DNA of 34,468 nt from Bodo saltans. Lineage: Eukaryota > Euglenozoa > Kinetoplastea > Eubodonida > Bodonidae. Each line of letters starts with the position of its first letter. The first letter of the stretch is position 1. The DNA lies in the NCBI GenBank assembly GCA_001460835.1, contig CYKH01002245.1:1253-35720 (forward strand). The letters run 5' to 3'. Below the pieces are notes generated by a model. It was not told where the DNA came from and searched no databases. It saw only the letters and a program-made list of their open reading frames with translations. This document shows positions 10,001-16,568 of this stretch, piece after piece. A program made the position numbers and the translations under genes.

Positions 10001-10182
10001 ACGACGAGCGCGAGGAAAGACGCCAAAATTCATCAGCCGTTGTTGCTTTAAGGGTGCAACAACAACACCAACAATCAAACAATGCGCCTCAACCGACACT
10101 TGTTTCAACCAACAGCAAGGAAGTGCCCAACCAACGCCCCTGGAAAACAGCACCCCCCTTGCCTCCACCGTTTGATCGGTAA
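4036..10182 (+). CDS. Giant type I membrane surface glycoprotein, unknown function
   Basis: From the first in-frame ATG after the splice acceptor this encodes 2048 residues. A hydrophobic run near residues 28-38 (LLLLLPLLLLS) is a signal sequence. The long ectodomain is Ser/Thr/Ala-rich with many Asn-X-Ser/Thr sites. It has two cysteine-rich blocks, near residues 694-811 (CxxC pairs such as CEQCRNE, CPFYC) and near 1238-1313 (CTVCPLG, CSC), resembling the small disulfide modules of growth-factor-receptor-like proteins. Between them is a beta-rich stretch with SLNLESGLLSFSLDGKVLG, possibly a lectin or laminin-G-like fold (weak inference). One transmembrane helix lies near residues 1667-1690 (VIALGILTLFMTSGAFVW), followed by basic residues and a tail of about 358 residues. 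The tail has eight consecutive Asp, Ser-rich runs, Gln-rich runs and a terminal PPLPPPFDR. Role in adhesion or recognition is a guess. Confidence 0.85.
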   Translation: MKSLCKSGHSHDLKKSVITTGTILPTRLLLLLPLLLLSRVEKATVGASASPLASCTTATESSLSLLALQWTNAALIEYVYPPAGTTLHGGPAGSFLYTTGVSTSSPTTSPAVCSWSVGTEPQLALLSTSSSFITTWNATFAQWDEAFSKLKNVTSIDGVTGSTAQSSSSPLANTSIMSTGTVLLPSELCFAKPSIATTPNNASAFCVASLSSSNTLGCLLDPDNVIQNITTSTVADYLNRVVAQRALSRRWFSASIDFAMEAQQAYAFYSSTAASVASSATVSNVSAAERDLVLRGIASSLQPLLEAHFIDTLTQKWQWIESLIATSNLAFLSAASSTSTTSDCPTEFLSTWMTASSVSMGISIVEAALGTAVSLLLAAQSDMQVRVRTQCVLETYAVARFLEEDLPVFVTTSLQPQASTWTATTLMTLANLQLATNVGRLENIISTRLTLSAVLAMLNLLPSSPSGAATFSPPVALVAQCLADWFSNITMATSYIPSADDWSASSSSSAAGAFLQWLRQSSSTGVSQCFTLQTSSVTPIGYQGEDSNEPVEDMEWFLDFTNATNSISFEQITVGNATISSAIRGSLRTSGIPRLRSVSDQGLVPVLFTFLMPPSAIASTLGSSSAAVIAASTTSAIRSAGLPLGGGGSLFGNVFALINPPVSDLRPLPAATTTASSVSSFIWNDTVQGGPVASNSCGPGYLQLRDYDTNDTICEQCRNEPPAMLTTSTTLSSTYLFCTGDGYARACVNKPGGVGNDNISAYIPQGNSQLNSSDCPFYCRSYYQYRNGSRCVDTGVGKYANSNTSQDDCATHPALFSQVVSDLIVTPATVSADFVKWSAYVSPGAFQAPNSCAFSVRRRMISERFDVTGGPGSAASTAVGGRTLANTLLWCNRSSQNFGRGSPAPPIGLQLRLQGLFTASDVLAAHRKAGSTRLAFQLAEVFGENESIAASSTSSASSSEADTTSGGWSWYLVTSIDVVSSTALPSTVSMQLWFNASFVASGNPTAFANAPHSLLFFSFNKTYSWSTFVTTVSAATGKKTFSAGVSLNLESGLLSFSLDGKVLGPVQSIPWTTSLTTAPCVTNFSAASAQKGKTLRLSIGGWLASFDSPLGMVVTRLGISDELPQSFYFLPINLTRVGFSGVPFGRSHFTSSTTGTSATTTKDVWSELVVLPSVENVTGGSSSSCNATTTASSSSFVLRTRVDDGSAFAATPPNRVNHLVYLNSLSSLFQQSNVTWNGVCRGGTYQNNFGSQLLRSSCTVCPLGSMWQTTASVLNSSTSSSSSSTSSSSSLAQRCSCLSTRALVNNTCIPLSPAYGTPTFVESNTTTSITDGSAMILNTNKREKTFLFAVAMNTTLATTSSATTANSTSTAASLILNGTLETTVSCTSTTVFGVPLTEIVIDCDDPLRKTLCSVYVTLTVDFSNSATSSSSGAKGDLCRISIRTTQLYRYPSSTIARQYTFWPKPPAVGQGNLNTVNGTILADTATNISLSVRNYSFYSTASTFFLAQAANTLFTNSSSSGASSSVDSPTLSLLQAMASSATASCQMVVLLSFHTSPPPPAISTTSSSSSWSSASTLVPMTSPVMFVFPATTAVNGMTLDFSLSTSSTSVSPFSGNVAVLNISITSSAGYFAPSDSLVVYVVSASYVQGQLTPVPNSAANALAHPAVIALGILTLFMTSGAFVWTIRRRPPSCFGKLCQPQDEKSPDNSDSASASSETTYDDDDDDDDEFSSSSESGGGAGEQWDDQLSRRSAASRASGASAAVAQQLPSSGGGGRGVGPSAATTISSQHSNIPSQSATRVPPQRSFTHSPFGRQQEDTTSVTPQQHRDIQPSAPTIDIVGDAHTTFSSHSAGGSVFYDMSFDRSGGPLAPPPAPRGRGADPSFMTSSSHVTMSGSIDHELSRSARSRWRQRTIAAQSGSDDLRRTVPLDDASIAVQAPVENNHRCIAEPALLSNNASDKQQKRRSHSGATDKKHETDKPGTKEERRKNDEREERRQNSSAVVALRVQQQHQQSNNAPQPTLVSTNSKEVPNQRPWKTAPPLPPPFDR
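9196..9219 (+). repeat. (GAT)8 microsatellite inside the surface-protein gene
   Basis: Eight perfect GAT triplets encode eight aspartates in the cytoplasmic tail, about 30 residues after the transmembrane helix. Being a triplet repeat, length changes would keep the reading frame. Confidence 0.9.
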
Positions 10183-10330
10183 GAGATTCTGTGACTTGCT
10201 GCAACTCCTTTTTTCCCCCACACACAGTTCTTTGTAGTTTTTTTTGTTGTTTTTTTCCCGTTGGGTAATTTGCTGACAAGAAGAAAAAGGTTTGCAGCTG
10301 TCATGCGCGAAACTTTTTTTGCACATCAAA

Positions 10331-10370
10331 GCTTTTTTCTTTTTGATCTCTTTCTCTTCCACGAATTTAG
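10331..10370 (+). promoter_or_regulatory. Probable trans-splice acceptor for the LIM-protein gene
   Basis: A strong pyrimidine tract (CTTTTTTCTTTTTGATCTC then TTTCTCTTCC) is followed by AG at 10369-10370, 32 bases before the ATG at 10402. The spacer from 10183 holds no gene. Confidence 0.6.
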
Positions 10371-10401
10371 TCTTGCCAAAGGGGGGTGGAAGCAATAAAA
10401 T

Positions 10402-11064
10402 ATGCTTCGCCGAGCAACAGCATTTCAAGCAGCACCACTGTGTTTTGCAGGTGTTGTTGCGCACGCACTCACGTCCTCCTCGTCGTCGTCAGTCCAAAAT
10501 AGCTGCATCTCATCCTCAGCGCTCACTGTACAGCAACGCTTTGTGCATGGAAAGCCAGCAACATCACATAAAAAGAGAACCCAACACACTCGTCAATGGT
10601 GGAACCAAGCAAAAGCGCGCCACCTCACCGCCCGACCTCACGACGAATCACCCATTAAGCCACACTTTCCTGCGTACAGCGAAGATGTCGATGCGCCGAT
10701 GATTGTTCCCCGCGATGCTGCATGCTTTAACTGCAAGAAGCGAGTGGATACGGAGAAGGGAGTGAGTCACTACGTATGGATTCCGTCAGGCAACGCCCGG
10801 TACCCCACGCCTCAAGGGTATGTGTTCCACATGGACTGTTTCAAATGCTGGAGCTGCAAAACACGTATGCACCACAACAAATTCTTTTCCAAGAATGATC
10901 GAGCATGGTGTTTGGATTGTGCCGTTGGCCGCGAAAAAGGCGTCCCGACGCGTCGCTGGCATTCACCATTCGTCAACGGCGATCGCACATCCTCGAGAAT
11001 GGCGGGGGCGTTTTTCCCTAGGCACAAACACCAAATTGAATTCCTCTTCAATCCTGAAGAGTAG
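10402..11064 (+). CDS. Mitochondrial LIM-type zinc-binding protein
   Basis: This protein of 220 residues starts MLRRATAFQAAPLCF, a typical kinetoplastid mitochondrial presequence, followed by a basic, low-complexity linker. Residues 108-173 contain a LIM-like double zinc module: CFNC, a long spacer of 31 residues, then HMDCFKCWSC with the canonical H-x2-C-x2-C-x2-C spacing, and CLDC 17 residues later. The first spacer is longer than the usual 16-23, so the first zinc site has an insertion (PSGNARYPTPQG). After the module comes a basic tail. LIM modules mediate protein-protein contacts and are normally cytosolic or nuclear, so a mitochondrial version is unusual. A structural subunit of a large mitochondrial complex such as the mitoribosome is possible but not shown by the sequence. 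Confidence 0.8.
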   Translation: MLRRATAFQAAPLCFAGVVAHALTSSSSSSVQNSCISSSALTVQQRFVHGKPATSHKKRTQHTRQWWNQAKARHLTARPHDESPIKPHFPAYSEDVDAPMIVPRDAACFNCKKRVDTEKGVSHYVWIPSGNARYPTPQGYVFHMDCFKCWSCKTRMHHNKFFSKNDRAWCLDCAVGREKGVPTRRWHSPFVNGDRTSSRMAGAFFPRHKHQIEFLFNPEE

Positions 11065-11652
11065 TTGTTCGCCGCGTTGTAGACAGTCCTGCACAAATTT
11101 TCATCCGCGTGAGACTTTTCGTATGAGAGATATCAGTTGTTGTTTGTTGCCGACCGAATGACCAGAAGAGAGCTTTGATTTTTTTGACGTCTGCTCTTCA
11201 TCTCTCGTGTTTGTGACGGGATTGTTTCCTTTGATGTGAGTATGTGTGTTTGTGTCTTGTCAGACTGTCAAAAAAGAATTTAGCTTCAATTATTCCTTGC
11301 CAACGATATCACCTGACCGTCCTATCGCATTTTTCAATTTTGTTGCTGTATCGTACATTTCAGCTTAGGGGAAAAACAAGAAAAAGGAAGTGAGCATCAT
11401 CTGAAGAAAGAGAAACGAGAACAATCAACACCAGCAGGGTTTTTGCTGCATCGCTCGACCAGTATCCTTTTTGTTTTTGCTCCACGACGACTCGAGAGTA
11501 GACGTAGACGACCAAAGTGTTATCTGCGCGCTCCGAATATTTCTCTGTCTCCCACAAAACATCCCAACGAAAAGTCGCGCACAACTGAGCAGAGAGTCAA
11601 AAGAGAGAAATACCGCATTTGGAAAGGAAAAAAAACAACAACAACAACAACT
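11065..11652 (+). promoter_or_regulatory. Spacer and 5' leader of ATG4, with splice acceptors
   Basis: The 588 bases between genes hold no coding region. Candidate acceptors are the AG at 11362-11363 after ACATTTC and the AG at 11461-11462 after TTTTTGCTGCATCGCTCGACC. No ATG occurs between 11363 and the ATG4 start at 11653, so the leader is free of upstream starts even if the first acceptor is used. The leader ends in an (ACA)n run (11635-11650) directly before the start codon. Confidence 0.5.
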
Positions 11653-12666
11653 ATGGAACTCATGATGCTCGCAAAAGACATCATGCAGAGGAAGCAGAAC
11701 CCCATCACGTACCCGTGCTACATCCTCAACACACGCGTCGACACCGAAGAAGAGCTCAACAGTGAACTCAGCAAAATTTTTCTCTTCACCTATCGATCTG
11801 GTTTTGACCCGCTGCCCAAGAGTTCGTGCAGAACGGATAAAGGGTGGGGATGCCTCGCACGGTCGTGTCAGATGATGATCGGCCGAATGCTTGCCATGCA
11901 CTTTCGCACAGACTTAAGATTTGCGTACTTTCGCGATGTCGACGAGCCTGATGCACCCTTTAGTATTCACAATTTAGTGCGAGGGATGTTGAATCAGAGT
12001 TTGACATTTCAGCCGAATTTCTGGAGTCCCACGCAGGGCTGCGAAGCGATTCGCTATGCCGTGGCAGCCGCAGTCAATCGAAAGCTTGTCAAGACTCCCG
12101 TGAGCGTACTGGTCGCAGAGGGTGGCACCGTCAGCCACCGAGATGTAGAATTTCGTTTGAATGAAATGGGGTCTGTCATGCTGCTCATTCCTGTTCGCGT
12201 TGGCATCAAACGGCATATCAATCAGCAAACGTTTATGGCCCTAGAACACATGATGCAGACCCGGCTTAGTTTAGGCGTCATTGGCGGAGTGCCTAGGAGA
12301 AGTTATTATTTAGTGGGGACATGTGGTCAGCGGCTGCTGTACCTCGACCCCCACTCCGTCAAACCCGCGATGATTCGCGCAGAGGATGTGAGCTGTGACG
12401 TAGAAATTGCAAAAACGCTGCCCGCTGTGTCGTGGGATCGTATTGACACTTCGTTGCTGTTTGGATTTTTCTTGAAATCACACGACGATTGGATTGAGTT
12501 TTCTGCGCACGTCAAGAAGAACACCGAGTTGTGTGGGATCGAGCGGTTGTTCTACTTGGACGTCGGCGATGGCCGCCGTCCTGATGCTTCAGACTTGCTC
12601 AACAACGGACAAAGAGCAGAGGATGCAATTATGACGTGGTCTTCTAGCGAAGAAGACGACAGGTAG
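11653..12666 (+). CDS. ATG4: Autophagy cysteine protease ATG4
   Basis: ATG4 (peptidase C54) trims the C-terminus of ATG8 to expose its glycine and later releases ATG8 from phosphatidylethanolamine on autophagosomal membranes. This 337-residue protein shows the family signatures in order: YRSGFDPLP, then the catalytic-cysteine box GWGCLARSCQMM with C67, then GGVPRRSYYLVGTCG and the Asp-Pro-His box LDPHS with D232 and H234. These three form the Cys-Asp-His triad. The common RxGQM after the active site is changed to RSCQM. Start: the open frame continues 210 bases upstream, but only through non-ATG codons. The first ATG follows an ACA-repeat leader and begins a sequence typical of the family. 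The C-terminus is short and acidic (SSSEEDDR). Trypanosomatids carry two ATG4 paralogues; I cannot tell which this matches. Confidence 0.93.
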   Translation: MELMMLAKDIMQRKQNPITYPCYILNTRVDTEEELNSELSKIFLFTYRSGFDPLPKSSCRTDKGWGCLARSCQMMIGRMLAMHFRTDLRFAYFRDVDEPDAPFSIHNLVRGMLNQSLTFQPNFWSPTQGCEAIRYAVAAAVNRKLVKTPVSVLVAEGGTVSHRDVEFRLNEMGSVMLLIPVRVGIKRHINQQTFMALEHMMQTRLSLGVIGGVPRRSYYLVGTCGQRLLYLDPHSVKPAMIRAEDVSCDVEIAKTLPAVSWDRIDTSLLFGFFLKSHDDWIEFSAHVKKNTELCGIERLFYLDVGDGRRPDASDLLNNGQRAEDAIMTWSSSEEDDR

Positions 12667-13262
12667 TGGGAACGCAGCGCACGCAGTGTTTTTTGTGTTT
12701 TTTTTGATGTTCGTTTGTTGTGTTGGCATGTTGCTTTGTATGTCACACATGTTTTTTTTCATGGTTCACCCTTCTCCAGGTCGTCGGTGAAGAGGGCTTC
12801 TTGGAGTGCCGTTGCACAAGTCTCCACGGCAAAAAGAAAAAGAAAAAAAAGAGATTTCTCGGAAGCGCAGGACGTCAACACTACTGTCTCTTTGAGTCTG
12901 GTGTTAATGCAATATTGTTTTTTTACGGCTTCGGTTGACTCCTCCAACGTGCACCTCCCAACATTCTCACGTAAAAAAAGAGAAAAAAAACGTTGCATAT
13001 TTGCGGAATATCTTTAATGAACAGTTTTTGCTTTGAGGAGCTCAAAAGGACCAACACAACAACAACAACAGGGGAGACCCACGATGAATTTATTTATTAT
13101 TGGCTTGTTTGCGCGTCGAGTTTTCATTGACGATGTTTTATTTTTTGTATTGCATTCGCGACACAACGAAAACAAATGATTTTCTTTGACCTTTGTGTTA
13201 ATAGCTGAGAAAAGGCGTTCTTTTTTTTTTAAAAAATGGAATGATGCTTGAGTCGCGTTGCA
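12667..13262. other. Intergenic spacer with pyrimidine tracts and a splice acceptor
   Basis: This holds T-rich and A-rich runs, a (CAA)n run near 13055-13070 and no convincing ORF. The best acceptor for the LRR gene is CGTTC plus ten T at 13216-13230 with AG at 13251-13252, giving a 10-base leader before the ATG at 13263. The earlier AG at 13203-13204 would leave short upstream ORFs starting at 13236, 13241 and 13244. Confidence 0.5.
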
Positions 13263-16200
13263 ATGGAACGCTCTTTTGATCTGTTTCTCCTGGCCGTACT
13301 GACATTGTCGATCTTTCCTTGCGATGTTGCTGGACTATGCTCTTGTAGCAGCACTGCAGAGGCATTTCGATCGCTCTACGAGGCCACGGGTGGCGCGACG
13401 CACTGGGCGAAAAAATGGGACACGACTGGCGCTGACGCTCCTTGTGGATTTTATGGGATTGTGTGCAGCGTGACTGACGGCTCTGTTTCCATCGATCTGG
13501 CAAGTGTTGGGCTCACAGGAACGTTACCAGACGCACTCAGTTCCCTCGGCGCACTCGTGACAAGAGTTGCTCTGAGCAATAATTCACTTCATGGGGTGCT
13601 TCCGTCCTCCTATTCATCGTGGACGCGCATCACCAGTTTTGACATCGCCTTCAACGGATTTACCGGTTCGTTGCCATCGAGCTACGCCTCGTGGACACTC
13701 ATCACGGAGTTCCTCGCGACCGAAAACAAATTCAGTGGTTCGATTCCGTCAGCGTTTGATGCCTGGCGTGCAATGGCACGGTTTCGTGTGGAGACCAATT
13801 ATTTGTCAGGCACACTTCCCCCGTCGCTTGGGTTTGCCTGGGCTAACAGTCTCAGAGAATTCGCGGTCGCATTTTCGAATATTTCTGGAAGTCTGCCTGC
13901 GGAGTATAGTCAGTGGAATCTCATTTCAGTATTCTCCGTTGAGCAAACAAACATCAACGGAACTCTTCCCGAAAGTTACAGCAGCTGGGGGAAGTCCATC
14001 ACGGCGTTCCACATCCCCACGACGAACATCTCAGGAACACTTCCGACCTCTTGGAGCACCTGGGGGTTGCTGACACACTTTCGAGCGCACGAGACACAAC
14101 TCAACGGTACCGTCCCAGATGAATACAGCAATTGGACGAGTTTAGTGCAGTTCTACATCGCTGATAACCCTAGGCTCGGCGGAACGTTACCAGAGATGTT
14201 TTCGGCGTGGAAAAGCATAATGGAGTTCTCAATTCCTTTCTGCAACTTCAGTGGCACGTTGCCTGTCAACTACGCTCAATGGGGGACGAGCCTTTCCATT
14301 ATCCGAGTCCGAGGGAATCAGCTAATCGGCACGTTGCCGAAGGAGTACAGTGCCTGGACTAATTTGACCTACTTCACAGTGCGAGAGAACCGAGGGATGT
14401 ACGGAACGTTGCCACCGGAATACGCAGCGTGGACGAAGCTTGGGCTAATTGACACGCACAATTGTAGTTTCTCCGGGACGCTACCTCCAGAATACGAATC
14501 GTTTTCATTAATAGAGGAAGTGAGATTTAGTGCAAACAACTTTTCAGGATCGTTGCCGAGTGCGTACGGAAGTTGGGTCGCTATCATCAATTTTGTGATG
14601 GATCACAATCCTTACTTGGGTGGGGCGCTGCCGAAGGAGTATCGTTCCTGGACAAACTGCTTGCAAGTGTATGCAACCGACTGCGCCTTGTCCGGCACAC
14701 TTCCGTCAGAGTATTCAGAAATGAAGTCAATGCGCGTCCTATCGCTCGCCAACAACAAGTTGACAGGAACGCTGCCGAGTTCTTATGCCGCGTGGAAAAA
14801 CATCGAGCAAGTTTACCTGAGCCAAAATGATCTCACAGGTGCTATCCCCAATGCATGGCCGCTCGCAATGTGTTCCACGTTGGTGTTGCTGATTCTCGCC
14901 GGGAATCAACTTTCCGGCACTATTCCGTCCGACTTCTCCACATGTTCAAAGATGTCCGTCTTTGCCATCAGTCAAAATAATTTTAGAGGGCAACTTCCAT
15001 CGAGTTGGAACACCGTGTCCATGCCCAAATTGGTAGGCCTCTCGCTCCAAGATAACCCGTTGTTGTCCGGGCCGATTCCGAGTTCTTGGAATGGCATTGT
15101 GAACGGGTTTATTGGACTTTTGTTTTTGTGCAATACTTCAATTTGTGGCTCGTCACTTTCGATCAGTCTTCCGTTTGGGTTTGCGTGCGTGCCTCGTGAT
15201 CGCGTCTTCGAGATGTACGGCCTGCTCAGCGTTGCAACCGATGCTGAGTCGTACCTGCTCGTCCGTACCTATTGTTCGTTTAACACCAGCGCTCCTTGTA
15301 ACAGCAGTAACTCTGCACAACAAACCACACCAGCACCGTCGTCACCGACAGCGAATGCCGCCTCTTCGCTCGAAGCCACACCTCGAGCGGCTGGCCNNNN
15401 NNNNNNNNNNNNNNNNNNNNNNNNNNNNNNNNNNNNNNNNNNNNNNNNNNNNNNNNNNNNNNNNNNNNNNNNNNNNNNNNNNNNNNNNNNNNNNNNNNNN
15501 NNNNNNNNNNNNNNNNNNNNNNNNNNNNNNNNNNNNNNNNNNNNNNNNNNNNNNNNNNNNNNNNNNNNNNNNNNNNNNNNNNNNNNNNNNNNNNNNNNNN
15601 NNNNNNNNNNNNNNNNNNNNNNNNNNNNNNNNNNNNNNNNNNNNNNNNNNNNNNNNNNNNNNNNNNNNNNNNNNNNNNNNNNNNNNNNNNNNNNNNCTCG
15701 AGCGGCTGCCGCAGGTGCCGTATCGTTGTTGGGTGGCATCATCATCGGTGCACTGTTTCCCAGTGTCACCGGCGCAACTCTGTCCCCCACAGCTGGAGGG
15801 CTGCCAATGATTCAAGGCGCGCTTGGGGTTCTTAGGCTTCGACGCCGCTGTGCTGCTGCCGCCTTCGATGGCGACGGAACCAATGGGAACAGCAGTAGTG
15901 CTTCGGAAATGACCACGCAACAACAGTTGTCCGTGATGGACAGCCCCACCCAATTATGTTTCGATACCCTTGGTCCACAAACTGCGTGTGCTGCTGGTGC
16001 TATTGCAGGGAACGTGGCGCTCATCGTGGCCGTGGGGTGCGTCATTCATGTTTGTGCGGCGTACTTTCGACCGTTGCTTCGTCGCAGCAGCATGGTGGTG
16101 GTGACGTCACCATCATCGGGAGTGCCGGCGGGAGGCAACACAGCGACGCCATCGTCGTGGTTATCAGTGTTGAGAGCATGTCTTCATCGTCATCTTCCCG

Positions 16201-16568
16201 ACGATCGCCTTCCAGGATCCGCCTACTGGACGTTTTCTTCGTTGCTGCAACCAACCACCGCCGCCGCTGTCGAAGAGAACGGCCCTCCTGCATCGAAGTC
16301 GTCGACTTTTTTTTTTATCCGCCTACTGGACGTTTTCTTCGTTGCTGCAACCAACCGTCGCCGCCGCTGTCCTCCTCTTAGGCCCTCCTGTATCGAAGTC
16401 GTCGATGCCCATTGGAGTGTCTGGTGTAATTGTTATCATCGTGTCGATGGGTTGGACGATTTGGATTGTGTTTCACGGAATTCCCGCTTCTCTCTCATCG
16501 TCAACACGAAAATTTCCTTTTGTGGCAATCCAACAACACCATCCTCCTCATCATGGAGAAAAAGGTAA
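13263..16568 (+). CDS. LRR surface protein, ectodomain and first membrane segments (frame broken at 3' end)
   Basis: The first in-frame ATG gives MERSFDLFLLAVLTLSIF, a signal peptide, then a plant-type LRR cap (CSCSSTAEAFRSLYEATGG, with a closing DAPCGFYGIVC). About 22 leucine-rich repeats follow up to roughly residue 616, with the pattern G(T/S)LPxxYxxW and a period near 24 residues, for example SGTLPPEYAAW. A Ser/Thr/Pro-rich stalk runs into an assembly gap (15397-15696), which keeps the frame at its stated length. After the gap come two hydrophobic segments, GAVSLLGGIIIGALF and AGNVALIVAVGCVIHVCAA. The true frame is lost at a 100-base duplication (16217-16416), so about the last 84 codons before the stop at 16568 are probably out of frame. 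The natural C-terminus is encoded in the next frame to 17409. The function is probably surface recognition or adhesion (inference). Confidence 0.85.
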   Translation: MERSFDLFLLAVLTLSIFPCDVAGLCSCSSTAEAFRSLYEATGGATHWAKKWDTTGADAPCGFYGIVCSVTDGSVSIDLASVGLTGTLPDALSSLGALVTRVALSNNSLHGVLPSSYSSWTRITSFDIAFNGFTGSLPSSYASWTLITEFLATENKFSGSIPSAFDAWRAMARFRVETNYLSGTLPPSLGFAWANSLREFAVAFSNISGSLPAEYSQWNLISVFSVEQTNINGTLPESYSSWGKSITAFHIPTTNISGTLPTSWSTWGLLTHFRAHETQLNGTVPDEYSNWTSLVQFYIADNPRLGGTLPEMFSAWKSIMEFSIPFCNFSGTLPVNYAQWGTSLSIIRVRGNQLIGTLPKEYSAWTNLTYFTVRENRGMYGTLPPEYAAWTKLGLIDTHNCSFSGTLPPEYESFSLIEEVRFSANNFSGSLPSAYGSWVAIINFVMDHNPYLGGALPKEYRSWTNCLQVYATDCALSGTLPSEYSEMKSMRVLSLANNKLTGTLPSSYAAWKNIEQVYLSQNDLTGAIPNAWPLAMCSTLVLLILAGNQLSGTIPSDFSTCSKMSVFAISQNNFRGQLPSSWNTVSMPKLVGLSLQDNPLLSGPIPSSWNGIVNGFIGLLFLCNTSICGSSLSISLPFGFACVPRDRVFEMYGLLSVATDAESYLLVRTYCSFNTSAPCNSSNSAQQTTPAPSSPTANAASSLEATPRAAGXXXXXXXXXXXXXXXXXXXXXXXXXXXXXXXXXXXXXXXXXXXXXXXXXXXXXXXXXXXXXXXXXXXXXXXXXXXXXXXXXXXXXXXXXXXXXXXXXXXXXRAAAAGAVSLLGGIIIGALFPSVTGATLSPTAGGLPMIQGALGVLRLRRRCAAAAFDGDGTNGNSSSASEMTTQQQLSVMDSPTQLCFDTLGPQTACAAGAIAGNVALIVAVGCVIHVCAAYFRPLLRRSSMVVVTSPSSGVPAGGNTATPSSWLSVLRACLHRHLPDDRLPGSAYWTFSSLLQPTTAAAVEENGPPASKSSTFFFIRLLDVFFVAATNRRRRCPPLRPSCIEVVDAHWSVWCNCYHRVDGLDDLDCVSRNSRFSLIVNTKISFCGNPTTPSSSSWRKR
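15397..15696. other. Assembly gap (300 N)
   Basis: Exactly 300 undetermined bases lie in the stalk region of the LRR gene. The same 12 bases, CTCGAGCGGCTG, occur just before the gap (15382-15393) and right after it (15697-15708), in the same codon phase. The gap therefore probably lies in a repeat, or the two contig ends overlap. Confidence 0.98.
16217..16416 (+). repeat. Imperfect 100-base tandem duplication that breaks the LRR reading frame
   Basis: Copy 1 starts at 16217 and copy 2 at 16317. The first 40 bases of each are identical, followed by two mismatches, an identical block (CGCCGCCGCTGT), a divergent 9-base block (GAAGAGAAC against CTCCTCTTA) and then near-identity to the shared GTCGTCGA. 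Copy 1 ends in a run of ten T. The offset of 100 bases is not a multiple of three. Removing one unit brings the upstream LRR frame and the downstream membrane-domain frame into register. Confidence 0.9.

Noticed and set aside
11443-11652. Extended N-terminus for ATG4
   Set aside because: The extension starts with TTG, runs through splice-signal sequence and has no family similarity; the ATG at 11653 fits.
13221-13230. Poly(T) runs in spacers as transcription terminators
   Set aside because: They precede AG dinucleotides and start codons, fitting trans-splice pyrimidine tracts; bacterial-type terminators do not apply here.
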